DNA of 64,000 nucleotides from Saccharicrinis sp963677345 (GCA_963677345.2 CAXXLC010000028.1:248001-312000), one strand, 5' to 3'; shown: positions 37,041 through 48,191, counted from the stretch's first letter. The notes: generated by a model not told the origin, from the letters alone. Translations and numbers: made by a program.

Positions 37041-40000
37041 TTACTCATTTACATGAGGTGTATCCTCAGTTTCTTTAAGCTTCTGTTCAAGCTCACGGAC
37101 TTTTTCTTCCTGAAGCACCTTTTTGTATTCAAATGGAATTACTTTAATAAACTTAGGAAGGTATTTATTCCAGTTTACCAATATATCCTGTGCCTTCTCA
37201 CTATTTGTATGTAATAAGTGTTTATGCAATAAGAATTGTAGTTCCTGAACGTCGGCAGCATCTTCAACAGCAGAAAGCTCAACGAGCCCCTTATTACAGT
37301 AGTAATCAAAGTTACCTTCCTCATCAAGAACATAAGCAATACCCCCACTCATACCAGCAGCAAAGTTTCTACCTGTTTTACCAATAACAACCACTCTACC
37401 TCCTGTCATATACTCACAACAGTGATCCCCTACGCCTTCTACAACCGCAGCAGCACCTGAGTTACGAACACAAAAACGCTCACCGGCAACTCCACGAACA
37501 TATACATTACCAGCTGTAGCACCATAAAGAACGGTATTACCAATAATAATATTTTCTTCTGGTTTAAATGTAGAACCTGCAGGAGGAACAACTATAATCT
37601 TACCACCAGATAAACCTTTACCTAAATAGTCATTGGCATCACCTTCAAGTTTAAATGAAACACCTCTACTTAAGAAGGCTCCAAAACTCTGACCGGCAGA
37701 ACCACTAAACTTACAGTTTATAGTATTTTTTGGCAATCCAAGTTCGCCATAACGCTTACTTACTTCACCCGAAAGCATAGCTCCAACTGTACGGTCTGTA
37801 TTACTAATTTCTTTAGCTACCCATACTTTAGATTGATTTAATAATGCAGGTTGAGCTTCATCAATCAGTTGCCAATCCATCACTTCATCAATTCCGTGCT
37901 TTTGAGTAGTTGTATTATGCAGAGGATAAATCTTAGCTTCTTCAGGGAAGTGAAGCAATTTGCTCATATCAATACCCTTGGTTTTCCAATTTCCTACTGT
38001 TGGATCCTGTTCCATTAAATCTGTACGACCAATGATTTCTTCAAGAGATTTATACCCCAACTGAGCTAACAATTCACGTACTTCCTGAGCAATAAAGTTC
38101 ATGTAGTTTACTACATACTTATATTTACCAATGAAACGTTTTCTTAACTCAGGATTTTGAGTAGCAATACCTGCAGGACAAGTATTCAAGTGACACTTAC
38201 GCATCATAATACATCCTAAAGTAATCAAGGCTGAAGTTGCAAATCCAAACTCTTCTGCACCAAGGATTGCCATCTTAACAACATCTAAACCTGTTTTAAG
38301 CTGACCATCCGTTTGTAATTTAACCCTACCTCTAAGGTTATTCATTACAAGAGTCTGTTGTGTTTCTGCCAAACCAACTTCAACAGGCATACCTGCATGT
38401 TTAATTGACGATGTTGGAGAAGCACCAGTACCTCCTTCTGTTCCAGCAATTACAATTAAATCAGCATGAGCTTTAGCTACCCCGGCAGCAATGGTACCAA
38501 CACCAGTTTCCGATACTAGCTTGACACTAATATTCGCTTTTGGATTGGTACATTTTAAGTCATAAATTAACTGAGCTAAATCCTCAATTGAATAAATATC
38601 ATGATGTGGTGGAGGTGAAATCAAAGTAATACCAGGAGTTGAGTTTCTCAACTTAGCAATAATCTTATCTACTTTAAAACCTGGTAACTGACCACCTTCT
38701 CCTGGTTTTGCACCCTGTGCTACTTTAATTTGTAACTCATCAGCATTAACCAAATAATTGTTAGTTACACCAAAACGACCTGAGGCAATCTGTTTAATAG
38801 AACTACGAGCATTAGACTTAAATCTTTCTGCATCTTCACCACCCTCACCGGTATTACTTCTTCCGCCTACTTCATTCATTGCAATAGCAAGCGCAGTGTG
38901 AGCTTCTTTAGAAATAGACCCATAACTCATTGCTCCGGTAACAAATCTCTTAGTGATTTTCTCTACCGGCTCAACCTCATCAATATCAATAGGTTCTCTA
39001 TCTTTAAGTTTCAAGAAACCACGTAAAAACAATGGATTTTGATTATCTTCATTAACTCTTTTAGAGAATTCCTTAAATTTACTATAATCACCCTGACTAG
39101 TTGACCATTGTAATAATCCAATAGTTTCAGGATTCCAACCGTGCTTCTCTCCATACTTTCTATAAAGCATAAGCACCAGTACTATTTAGTATTTCATTTG
39201 GTTTTTGTGGCGAAAAAGCTTTTTCATGGAAAAGCTCTGCTTCACGAGCTAATTCTTCAAAACCAACACCTCCAATTTTAGATGCAGTACCTGTAAAACA
39301 CTTATCAACAATTTTTTGAGAAATACCTACAGCCTCGAAGATTTGAGCACCATGGTAACTTCTTAATGTTGAGATACCCATCTTTGAAAGAATCTTTAAC
39401 AATCCCTTATCAATAGCTTTAATATAATTTTCGCGAGCCTGTTCATAATCCATATCCAGATCACCTTTCTTCACAAGGTCATCAATAGCTGCAAAAGCCA
39501 AATAAGGATTAATTACGCTGGCACCAAAACCCAACAACAAAGCAAAATGCATTACTTCTCGAGCCTCACCAGTTTCAACAATAATACCGGTTTGCATACG
39601 CTTTTGTTTCTTAATTAAATGGTGATGCACAGAAGCAACAGCCATTAAAGAAGGAACTGCAGCCATATCCTTATCGATATTTCTATCTGAAAGAATAATG
39701 AAGTTTTTTTCTTCATCCACAGCTTTTTCTGCAGCCAAACACATAGCTTCAATAGCTTTCTCCATACCTGCTCCACCCTCTTTTACAGGGTACAACATTG
39801 GAATTGTAGTCTGAGTAAACTCTTCCCTACGATAATCTTTAATTTTTCCAAGATCCGTATTAGTCACAATAGGACTCTCGAACTTTATTAATCGACAGTG
39901 AGCAGGACTATATTCAAGAAGATTTTTAGATACTGAACCAATGTAATTTGTTAACGCCATAACTAAACCTTCTCGAATTGGATCAATTGGAGGATTAGTA

Positions 40001-41559
40001 ACCTGTGCGAATAACTGTCGGAAATAAGAGAATAATCGTTGTGGTTTATCAGAAATAGCTGCAATTGGAGTATCATTACCCATAGAATTAATAGGTTCCA
40101 TACCCGCCTGCGCCATAGGACCTATTAACATTTTAATATCTTCTCTTGAATAACCAAATGCTTTAACAAAAGTATCATACTCATCAATTGAAGATTGAAC
40201 TCTTTGCTTAACTTCTATATCCTTAAGCCTGATACGGTTTTCTTTTAACCAGTTTTCATAAGGGTATCTTTTTGAAAGCTGAGCTTTAATCTCCTGATCT
40301 GGAATAATAATTCCAAGCTTTGTATCGACCAGTAAAAGTTTACCAGGCTTCAAGCGTCCTTTCTCCTTAATTTCCTGAGGAGCAAAAACCTGACAACCAA
40401 CTTCAGATCCCATTACAATCATATCATCTTTTGTAATCACGTAACGAGACGGACGCAAACCATTTCTATCTAATGTTCCACCAATATATCTACCGTCAGA
40501 AAATACAATAGAAGCAGGACCATCCCAAGGTTCCATAATAGTAGAGTGATACTCATAATAAGCTTTTAAACTATTAGGAATAGGGTTCTTATCATTCCAT
40601 GATTCAGGAATAAGCATACTTAATGCCTGTGGCAAAGTTCTTCCTGTAAGAAATAAAAACTCTAGTACATTATCTAAAGATGCCGAGTCACTTTTACCTG
40701 GTTCAATAACAGGGAATATTTTCTTCAAGTCATCACCAAATAAATCAGACTTAAGTAGAGATTCTCTGGCTTGCATCCACAACCTGTTTCCTTTAATTGT
40801 ATTAATCTCACCATTGTGAGCCATAATACGAAAGGGTTGCGCTAAATCCCATGCAGGAAATGTATTTGTACTAAACCTGGAGTGAACTAAAGAAATAGCA
40901 CTTTTTAATTTTGGATTTTGCAAATCCAGGTAATATGCACCTACCTGGTCAGGGGTTAACATACCTTTATATATAAAAATCTTTGTGGAAAGGCTGGGAA
41001 TATAAAAAGCTTCCTTTTCTTTCAGATCAGATTCTCTGATGTTTCTTTCTGTAACTTTTCGAGCAATAAACAACTTTCGTTCAATTTTATCCTGCTCAAA
41101 TTTACCTTTAACAAATACCTGACGAACCCTAGGTTCTGTACGTTTGGCAATTTCTCCAATCACCGAACTATCCACAGGAACATCTCTATAGCCTATTAAT
41201 TCAAGTCCTTCTTCAAGTAAATTCTTATTTAATTCATCCTGGCAAAGTAAAGCCTCTCTATCCTCTTCAGGTAAGAACAATAAACCGGTACCATATTTGC
41301 CCGGTTCTGGTAAATCAAATTCTAACGAACTACAAAATTCATGTGGTACTTGAATCAAAATTCCGGCTCCATCTCCAGATTTATTATCTGAACTTTCGGC
41401 ACCCCTATGAGTCATATTAACTAAAACCTCTAGACCTCTGTTTACAATATCATGAGACTGCTGTCCCTTGATATTTGCAACAAACCCTATCCCACAGTTA
41501 TCATGCTCATTGGCAGGATCATATAACCCAACTGCCTTTGGAAATTTCATTTGCATCAT
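37041..41559 (-). CDS. gltB: Glutamate synthase large subunit (one frameshift here)
   Basis: GltB makes two glutamates from glutamine and 2-oxoglutarate. The N-terminal amidotransferase begins after a short propeptide at the catalytic Cys in DNCGIGFVANIKG. The central domain follows, then the FMN-binding synthase domain (SPPPHHDIYSIEDLAQLIYD, GTGASPTSSIKHAG), the 3Fe-4S Cys cluster CIMMRKCHLNTCPAG, and the C-terminal GXGXG helix domain (GLSGGKIIV, GATAGNVYVRG). It reads as two ORFs because of one extra T on the coding strand at 39164-39166 (TGAYA-YRKYGEKHG restored). Corrected length is about 1500 residues, normal for the family. Confidence 0.94.
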
Positions 41560-42252
41560 ATCTATATATTAATAAAGAAGGAATAATACTGAACAAAAGC
41601 TGATATCACAGCCACTAAATCATTTCATCTACCATCAAAACAAAACTATTTTAAACACAAAAACAGCTCTGAACTCAAATGACAATTATAATTTATTCAA
41701 CACTTTTACTATGAAAACGGAAGCAAAAATAACTTATTTAATTATATTTTACAACAACACCTCTTTTAATAACTGTTAAAAGATGACTTTTACAATGTTT
41801 TTTACATGACTTTTGTCATTATATTTTAGTTACTCCATAAACTTTTCTGCAAGATGAAAGATAAATCACTAAGACACAAACAATAAAAGAAGTTTAATCT
41901 TTAATATGGAATGAATATAACTTACTATCAAAGAAATAACGTATTAAAGATTGGCACTATTAAAAATTAGTTGACCCACCCTAAAATTTAAATACCGAAC
42001 TTTCAATTTATACCCTTTTACAACAATTTTACTTATACTTTTTAGGGGTTAAATCATAATTTATGTGAATTTATTAATTTTAACCCCCATTTTATTTGGG
42101 TCATATTAAAAAAATATACATTTTTGCAATGTGATTATTAATAAACAACACCCCAATCAAGAAAAACGTTTCTTTTTATGTTTCATCACCCCAAAAAACA
42201 TTATTTATTAATAATCATTCAAAATTGTGTAACCCATTAAAAACCTGTTAAA
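41560..42252. other. 693-bp intergenic region between gltB and the porin gene
   Basis: It separates divergent nitrogen-assimilation genes and should hold both promoters, but no clear -33/-7 pair was found. An inverted repeat GGGGTTAA (42045-42052) / TTAACCCC (42080-42087) may be a regulator site. No ORF of note. Confidence 0.5.
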
Positions 42253-42951
42253 ATGAAAAAGGTATTTCTATTTTTAGCAATTGCAATTATTGCAACTACT
42301 GCAAAGGCTCAATTTTCTGTTGGAGCCGATCTAGTATCTCGTTATGTATTCCGTGGAGTTGACTTCGGTAATTCTCCAGCTGTTCAACCAACTGTTGAAT
42401 TTGCAGCAGGAAATTTCTCCATAGGTGCTTGGGGATCTTTTGCGCTTTCTTCTAACACAGACACTGAATATGATGATTTTGGCAATCCATATGTAAGCAG
42501 CTCTAATTTTAACGAGACAGACTTATATTTATCGTATGGTTTTGATTTTGGCTTAAGCCTTGGACTAACAGATTATTACTACCCAGGAAGCAAATGGGGG
42601 GAATTCGGAGACAAGGTATCAAGTCATGCTTTAGAATTAAATCTTGGATTTGAAACAGGAGATTTAAGTTTAGCAGCGAACTATATGCTTAACAATTCAG
42701 TAGAAGGAGCCGGAGCTGAAGATGGCATTATGTATTTTGAAGCCGGCTATGCATTTAAAAATGTCGATGTGTTTGTTGGTGCTGGAGATGGATGGCACAC
42801 TGATGATACTGAATTTGCAGTTGTGAATTTAGGATTAGGAACATCTAAAGAAATTAAATTCTCAGAATCATTTTCATTACCGGTATTTGGACAAGTAATT
42901 ATGAATCCCAACACTGAGCAATTACACTTAGTAGTAGGTATTTCTCTATAA
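42253..42951 (+). CDS. Putative outer-membrane porin (Gcw_chp/TorF-like) of the ammonium locus
   Basis: Protein of 232 residues with a signal peptide (cleavage after AKAQ), then FSVGADLVSRYVFRGVDFGNSPAVQP, the typical opening of the Gcw_chp (TIGR02001) proteins found throughout Gram-negative bacteria. The rest is alternating beta-strand ending in a hydrophobic strand (LHLVVGISL). It probably forms a small outer-membrane barrel. Placement before P-II and amt suggests that it serves nitrogen uptake, although the transported molecule is not known. Confidence 0.78.
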   Translation: MKKVFLFLAIAIIATTAKAQFSVGADLVSRYVFRGVDFGNSPAVQPTVEFAAGNFSIGAWGSFALSSNTDTEYDDFGNPYVSSSNFNETDLYLSYGFDFGLSLGLTDYYYPGSKWGEFGDKVSSHALELNLGFETGDLSLAANYMLNNSVEGAGAEDGIMYFEAGYAFKNVDVFVGAGDGWHTDDTEFAVVNLGLGTSKEIKFSESFSLPVFGQVIMNPNTEQLHLVVGISL

Positions 42952-42957
42952 AAAATA

Positions 42958-43103
42958 AAAAGAAGGTGAGAACGTTGGGCTGTAATCATTTCTCAACACT
43001 GAAAACCAAGCAATTGTTCTCTCCAATATGCGTTAATTAACTGGAAAAAGGTATTATTTCCACCTGATTACCATACAGAATAACATTTTCACCTTCTTTT
43101 TTT
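42958..43103 (+). other. Long-range inverted repeat between porin and P-II genes
   Basis: AAAAAGAAGGTGAGAACGTT just after the porin gene can pair with AACATTTTCACCTTCTTTTTTT at about 43082-43103, ending in a T run. It could be a terminator with a structured loop, or an attenuator ahead of the P-II gene at 43197. Confidence 0.4.
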
Positions 43104-43196
43104 AAAATATATCCATTAATTATTAATCTCGGGCAAGCAAAAATGAAGCTTTTGGTTTCGATTGGATGAGCTATACCCGTATTAATTGAATAAGAC

Positions 43197-43541
43197 ATGA
43201 AAAAAATTGAAGCAATCATTAGATTAACACAGTATGAAAGTGTTAAAAAAGCTCTGGAAGAGCAAGACATTACTTTCTTTTCTTATTGGGATGTTCGCGG
43301 AGTTGGAACAGCAAGAGAAGGCCATCTGTACAGAGGAACCGTTTATGACACCAGTATCATTGAGCGTCGTTTACTTTCAATCATTGTACGTGATGAAAAT
43401 TTAGAGAAAACAGTGCAAGCCTTAATGTCTGCTGCCAGAACAGGAGAAATAGGTGATGGAAGAATTTTCGTTACAGACGTTGCAGAAACATATAGGATAA
43501 GAACTGGCGAATCAGGGCCGGAAACATTATATGTAAAATAA
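43197..43541 (+). CDS. glnK: P-II nitrogen regulator (GlnK-like)
   Basis: P-II trimers read ATP/ADP and 2-oxoglutarate and gate the ammonium channel. The 114 residues show the N-terminal MKKIEAIIRLTQYESVKKAL, the T-loop (RGVGTAREGHLYRGTVY, two residues shorter than E. coli GlnB but keeping the LYRG tyrosine) and the C-terminal signatures GEIGDGRIFVTDV and YRIRTGESG. Lying 47 bp before amt, it is most likely the partner of that channel. Confidence 0.9.
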   Translation: MKKIEAIIRLTQYESVKKALEEQDITFFSYWDVRGVGTAREGHLYRGTVYDTSIIERRLLSIIVRDENLEKTVQALMSAARTGEIGDGRIFVTDVAETYRIRTGESGPETLYVK

Positions 43542-43588
43542 GCAAGAAAAAACTAATCTGATTTAAAAACATTAAAATAGACAATATT

Positions 43589-44782
43589 ATGGACGCAAAC
43601 AGTGCTTTAGACATATTATGGATACTGGTAGCCGGCATTTTAGTATTTTTTATGCAGGCTGGATTTGCCTTAGTAGAGGCAGGTTTTACAAGAGCTAAAA
43701 ACGTTGGTAACATCATCATGAAAAACTTCATGGACTTTGCTTTTGGTTCATTATTATTCTGGATCATAGGTTATAGTGTTATGTACGGTGGAGAGGGCGC
43801 CTTTTACGGGGCTTTTGACTTCTTTTATAATGTAGATGGCGATTATCATAATCTATTTTTCCAAACCGTATTTGCAGCAACTGCCGCAACAATTGTTTCA
43901 GGAGCAATGGCTGAACGTACCAAATTTAGCACTTACTTAATTTATTCTGTTGTTATCACAGCAATTATCTACCCAATTTCAGGTCACTGGGTATGGGGTG
44001 GTGGTTGGTTATCAACTATGGAAACTCCATTTCATGACTTTGCCGGTTCAACTGTAGTTCACTCTGTTGGAGGTTGGGCTGCTTTAGCCGGAGCATGGAC
44101 TATAGGTCCTCGTTTAGGTAAATATAACGGAGGCGCAAATGCAATCCCTGGCCACAATATGGTACTAGGTGCTCTTGGTGTATTTATTCTTTGGTTAGGA
44201 TGGTTTGGATTTAACCCTGGATCTCAACTTGCAATCAGCGGAGATAACGCAAATGCTGTAGCTAAAATATTTATCACAACTAACCTGGCTGCTGCTGCCG
44301 GAGCTGTTGTTACAATGTTTGTTACTTGGTTTCGCTACGGAAAACCAGATCTATCAATGACATTAAACGGCGCATTAGCAGGTCTGGTTGCCATTACTGC
44401 AGGCTGTGATATAGTAAGTCCAGGAGGGGCAACCATCATTGGTATCATTGCAGGTTTTGCTGTTGTATTTTCAGTAGAATTATTTGACAAAGTACTTAAA
44501 ATTGACGACCCTGTAGGTGCTATTTCTGTACACGGTGTATGTGGCGCCTTAGGAACATTAATGGTAGGATTTTTTGCAACAGATGGTGGTGTATTCTACG
44601 GTGGCGGTGCTTCTTTACTTGTTTCTCAATTAATTGGAATTGTTTCAATTGGTGCCTGGGCATTTGGTTTAGGATTAATCTTATTTCAGGTTCTTAAAGC
44701 AACTGTTGGACTTAGGGTTACAGAACAAGAAGAAAGAGAAGGTCTTGACATTCACGAACACGGACAAAGCTCTTACAATTAA
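43589..44782 (+). CDS. amt: Ammonium transporter
   Basis: Amt/Rh channel of 397 residues with 11 predicted helices. It starts with a helix at residues 9-30 (ILWILVAGILVFFMQAGFALVEAG) and contains the Amt signature DFAGSTVVHSVGGWAALAGA, which includes the first pore His, and AISVHGVCGALGTLMVG with the second. There is no separate signal peptide, as is common for Bacteroidota Amt. It forms a unit with the porin and P-II genes and is followed by a strong terminator. Confidence 0.95.
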   Translation: MDANSALDILWILVAGILVFFMQAGFALVEAGFTRAKNVGNIIMKNFMDFAFGSLLFWIIGYSVMYGGEGAFYGAFDFFYNVDGDYHNLFFQTVFAATAATIVSGAMAERTKFSTYLIYSVVITAIIYPISGHWVWGGGWLSTMETPFHDFAGSTVVHSVGGWAALAGAWTIGPRLGKYNGGANAIPGHNMVLGALGVFILWLGWFGFNPGSQLAISGDNANAVAKIFITTNLAAAAGAVVTMFVTWFRYGKPDLSMTLNGALAGLVAITAGCDIVSPGGATIIGIIAGFAVVFSVELFDKVLKIDDPVGAISVHGVCGALGTLMVGFFATDGGVFYGGGASLLVSQLIGIVSIGAWAFGLGLILFQVLKATVGLRVTEQEEREGLDIHEHGQSSYN

Positions 44783-44816
44783 TAAGCTCATAACCATAGC
44801 TTTTAAATATTTGATC

Positions 44817-44849
44817 AAGGCAGTCGGGAAGTTTCCGGCTGCCTTTTTT
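44817..44849 (+). terminator. Intrinsic terminator of amt
   Basis: Stem AAGGCAG-CGG / CCG-CTGCCTT with a GGAAGTTT-type loop, followed by six T. Confidence 0.75.
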
Positions 44850-44916
44850 ATTTTCATTAACACCACAAAATAAAATTAAGGTAAGAATAACATAGAATCA
44901 TCCACTAATTTTATTA

Positions 44917-44924
44917 TACATTTG
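44917..44924 (+). promoter_or_regulatory. Likely -7 box (TACATTTG) of the marC operon
   Basis: Exact TAnnTTTG match 24 bp before the ATG at 44948. Confidence 0.5.
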
Positions 44925-44947
44925 CACTGTAAATAAAAATTTAAGGA

Positions 44948-45550
44948 ATGAGCATAAACCCATTACAGATATTATCAGCTTTTATTGTTCTTTTTGCAGT
45001 TATTGATATATTAGGATCTATACCGGTATTCATCAATATAAAAAAGCAAGGAAACACAATCAATCCGTTTCAGGCATCTTTTGTATCATTATCTATACTA
45101 CTTCTTTTCTTTTTCTTGGGAGAACCCCTTTTAGGACTATTTGGCGTTGACATTTCTTCTTTTGCAATTGCCGGATCTTTTGTTTTACTGGTAATGGCAT
45201 TTGAAATGATATTTGGAATTCACATATTTAAACATGACGATTCACCTACAGGAGCAAGTATAGTACCTATTGCTTTTCCTTTGATTGCAGGAGCAGGTTC
45301 TTTTACTACTCTCCTGTCTCTCAGAGCTGAATTTGATTCTATCAATATAATTATTGCACTGATTCTAAATATTATCATCGTATATTTCGTTTTAAAAACC
45401 ACCGACAGAGTAGAGAAAATTATTGGTGAAGGTGGAATATATCTACTTCAGAAGTTCTTTGGTATTATTTTACTAGCGATGTCTATACGACTATTCCTTT
45501 CGAATTTTGCAAATCTGTTGGCTCAATTTCTACCGGCATTAAAAGGATAA
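44948..45550 (+). CDS. MarC family integral membrane protein
   Basis: Protein of 200 residues with six hydrophobic helices. The family pattern is visible in IDILGSIPVFINI near residue 22, AGSFVLLVMAFEMIFG near 77 and SIVPIAFPLIAGAGSFTTLL near 104. MarC-type proteins are membrane proteins without a firmly established role. The stop codon is 2 bp from the RNase H start, so the two are cotranscribed. Confidence 0.88.
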   Translation: MSINPLQILSAFIVLFAVIDILGSIPVFINIKKQGNTINPFQASFVSLSILLLFFFLGEPLLGLFGVDISSFAIAGSFVLLVMAFEMIFGIHIFKHDDSPTGASIVPIAFPLIAGAGSFTTLLSLRAEFDSINIIIALILNIIIVYFVLKTTDRVEKIIGEGGIYLLQKFFGIILLAMSIRLFLSNFANLLAQFLPALKG

Positions 45551-45552
45551 CA

Positions 45553-46185
45553 ATGGCAAAAAAAAACAAATATTACGTTATATGGAACGGTCACGCTCCG
45601 GGGATTTACACAAACTGGGAGGAGTGTCAGAAAAACATCAAAGGAGTTAGCAATGTAAAATACAAAGGTTTTGCATCATTAGAAGAGGCAGAAAAGGCAT
45701 TTGAGGAAGATCCGGAGCTGCACTGGGGCAAAAAAGACAATTCAGCAAAAAATCTTCAGTTCACACTTGAAAACAATCCAGACATTATACAAAACAGTCT
45801 TTCAGTAGATGCTGCATGCAGTGGAAACCCAGGTATCATGGAATATCAGGGTGTATATACAGCAACAGGCACACAGGCCTTTATAAAAAAATTTGACCTT
45901 GGCACGAATAATATAGGCGAATTTTTAGCTATCGTTCATGGCCTTGCATTTCAAAAACAGAACAAAATAAACATTCCTATATATTCCGATTCCAAGATTG
46001 CCATAGATTGGGTAAAAGCAAAAAAATGCAGATCTAAATTGAATAGGAATACAAAAACTCAAGCCCTTTTTGAAGTCATTAAAAGAGCTGAAGAATGGCT
46101 TAAAAATAATACATACGACCAACAAATATTAAAATGGGAAACCAAATTATGGGGAGAAATACCTGCTGACTTTGGAAGAAAATAA
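45553..46185 (+). CDS. Ribonuclease H with viroplasmin N-terminal domain
   Basis: Protein of 210 residues. Residues 4-50 form the caulimovirus viroplasmin-like RNA/DNA-hybrid-binding domain (KYYVIWNGHAPGIYTNWEEC). Residues 75-208 form the RNase H fold with catalytic acids in SVDAACSGNPG, NNIGEFLAIVHGL, IYSDSKIAIDWV and a final Asp in GEIPADFGRK. It degrades RNA in RNA-DNA hybrids. Its stop faces the sensor-kinase stop one base away (convergent). Confidence 0.92.
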   Translation: MAKKNKYYVIWNGHAPGIYTNWEECQKNIKGVSNVKYKGFASLEEAEKAFEEDPELHWGKKDNSAKNLQFTLENNPDIIQNSLSVDAACSGNPGIMEYQGVYTATGTQAFIKKFDLGTNNIGEFLAIVHGLAFQKQNKINIPIYSDSKIAIDWVKAKKCRSKLNRNTKTQALFEVIKRAEEWLKNNTYDQQILKWETKLWGEIPADFGRK

Positions 46186-46186
46186 T

Positions 46187-48109
46187 TTAATTAAATTCCA
46201 TTAAAGGGATAGTAAAAATAACTTTAGTGCCTTGAGTTCCTGAAGCTCTCCTATCTTCCACCCTTAATTCTATTCTTCCATTTTTATGATTATGATTGAT
46301 AAGATTCAATCTTTCGCGGGTAATCTTTAAAGCCAGGGACTTATGCTTTTTCTCATGCTTCCCCTTACTATCATTAGCAACATCTACACCAATACCATTA
46401 TCTTCAATACAATATGTTAAAACGTTATGCTGCTTTTTAAATAATACCGTAATATTTCCATCAGGCTTTCTAAAAAGCTCTCCATGTTCAAATGAATTTT
46501 CAATAAAAGGCTGAGCCAACATGGGAGGAATCATAGTTTTGGTATTATCTAGCTTCTCATCAACCAGTATTTTATAATTAATCCTCCCTCCAAACCTTCT
46601 GTTCTGAAGATTAATATAATAATCCAAAAGAGCCCTCTCTTGTGACAAGGTAATATATTCTTTCTGGGAATACTGCAAGACCAATCGCATTAAACCAGCA
46701 AAGTCTGCAAGAAAATCTACGGCATCTTCAACCTTATTTTCCAAAATATAACACTGTATTGCAGATAAAGAATTAAAAATAAAATGAGGATTCATCTGCG
46801 TTCGCAGAACTTTTTGCTCCAGTTGTAATAATCTTTGCTTTTCCTCAAGGCGTTTTGTTCTGAAATAAAACACCCAATATACAAGACCTAAAATTACTAC
46901 AAAAACTATCATCAATAGTACTAAAAGGTAAAGCCTGTTTTTTGCCGTTAACTCAGTTACTTGATTGCGGGCTTTCTGATAGTTATATTTAGTTTCTAAT
47001 TCAAGCATCTTATTTGACTGACTATCTGCAAACAAGCTATCTTTAATCTGATAATATTTTTCTAACACTCTTGTTGCATCTTCAAAATACCTACTCTCTT
47101 TGTATGCTTGATAAAGACTATATAAATTATTCATTTGAGTATCAACCAAACCCACTTGTTGATTTACTTCTTCACACTTTTGATACAAATCTATGGCCTT
47201 TTCAGAGTATCCCTGAATAGCATAAACATCACCCAACCCACTTAATGCATGAACCAATCCTGCTTTATTATCAATTATTTTAAAAATACCAACAGCCTGC
47301 TCTAAGCATTCAGAAGCGGCATCATATTTATCCATTTTTAAATAGTTGCAACCAATATTATTCAAAACAGAAGCTATTCGATTACTATCATTAAGTTCAG
47401 TATAAGCCTTAAGTGCTGACTTATAATATGTATTCGCTATTTTATAATCATTATCCTGAGAAAAAGCAACACCGAGATTTGTATTAATATCCGCAACAAA
47501 TGAATTACATCCTAACTTTTCATAGATTTCCAAAGCTTTTTTAAAATAAGAAATTCGCAGAGAGGCATTTCCCCAATCTCCAAAAACAAGGCCTATATTC
47601 TGATATGTTTTGGCAACACCCAAACTATCGTTTAGTGCTTTATCAATAGCCAGGCTGCTTTCATAGTTTTCAATTGCGACACCATACTCTGACTTATAAT
47701 ATTTTATTAGGCCAATATTACAATAGTTGGCAGAAATCAAAGCACTATCTTTTGCAAACTCTAAATAAGGCTGCGCTTTGGTATAATAGCTAAGAGCTTC
47801 ATTAAAATGTTCCTTGTAAAAAGAAACTTCACCCAAATTAAAATAGGCAATGCCCATAAACTTATATTGACTATCATCTGCCAATTTTAATAATTCCAAT
47901 GATAGTGCCTTTGAGAATTCTGGATTACTTACGTTAGTTTCAAAAGAAAAACTACGTATTGCTTCTAACTTCTCATCTCCTTCCAACGAATTAATTATAG
48001 CATTAATACTATCTTCTTTATCCGCTAAACAGAAATTACTAAAAATAAAACAAAATAAAAACAGGACAAAGACACTCTTAAACATCTGAAATATATTTGA
48101 TTTCGTCAA
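46187..48109 (-). CDS. TPR-containing LytS-type sensor histidine kinase
   Basis: Protein of 640 residues. A signal peptide (FCLA) is followed by eight or more tetratricopeptide repeats at about 60-370 (AYFNLGEVSFYKEHFNEALS, NIGLVFGDWGNASLR), a membrane helix near 388-410 and a His_kinase domain with LRTQMNPHFIFNSLSAIQ, where His is the phosphoacceptor. The HATPase has MLAQPFIENSFEHG and DNGIGV. Enzymes of this type usually pair with LytTR response regulators. None is adjacent; the LytTR gene at 57134 has no receiver domain. Confidence 0.88.
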   Translation of the reverse strand: MTKSNIFQMFKSVFVLFLFCFIFSNFCLADKEDSINAIINSLEGDEKLEAIRSFSFETNVSNPEFSKALSLELLKLADDSQYKFMGIAYFNLGEVSFYKEHFNEALSYYTKAQPYLEFAKDSALISANYCNIGLIKYYKSEYGVAIENYESSLAIDKALNDSLGVAKTYQNIGLVFGDWGNASLRISYFKKALEIYEKLGCNSFVADINTNLGVAFSQDNDYKIANTYYKSALKAYTELNDSNRIASVLNNIGCNYLKMDKYDAASECLEQAVGIFKIIDNKAGLVHALSGLGDVYAIQGYSEKAIDLYQKCEEVNQQVGLVDTQMNNLYSLYQAYKESRYFEDATRVLEKYYQIKDSLFADSQSNKMLELETKYNYQKARNQVTELTAKNRLYLLVLLMIVFVVILGLVYWVFYFRTKRLEEKQRLLQLEQKVLRTQMNPHFIFNSLSAIQCYILENKVEDAVDFLADFAGLMRLVLQYSQKEYITLSQERALLDYYINLQNRRFGGRINYKILVDEKLDNTKTMIPPMLAQPFIENSFEHGELFRKPDGNITVLFKKQHNVLTYCIEDNGIGVDVANDSKGKHEKKHKSLALKITRERLNLINHNHKNGRIELRVEDRRASGTQGTKVIFTIPLMEFN

Positions 48110-48133
48110 ATTTACACGATTTATTAATTAAAC

Positions 48134-48165
48134 AAAAGCCACCTCAAACAAATGAGATGGCTTTA
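48134..48165 (-). terminator. Intrinsic terminator of asnS
   Basis: Read on the minus strand, AAAGCC-TCTCA pairs with TGAGGTGGCTTT across a 6-base loop and is followed by T-rich sequence. Confidence 0.65.
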
Positions 48166-48191
48166 TATATAATAACAGTAAAAATATATTA

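Noticed and set aside
41950..41970. TTGGCAC considered as a sigma-54 promoter near gltB
   Set aside because: The downstream TTGC half at the required spacing is missing (A-rich instead).
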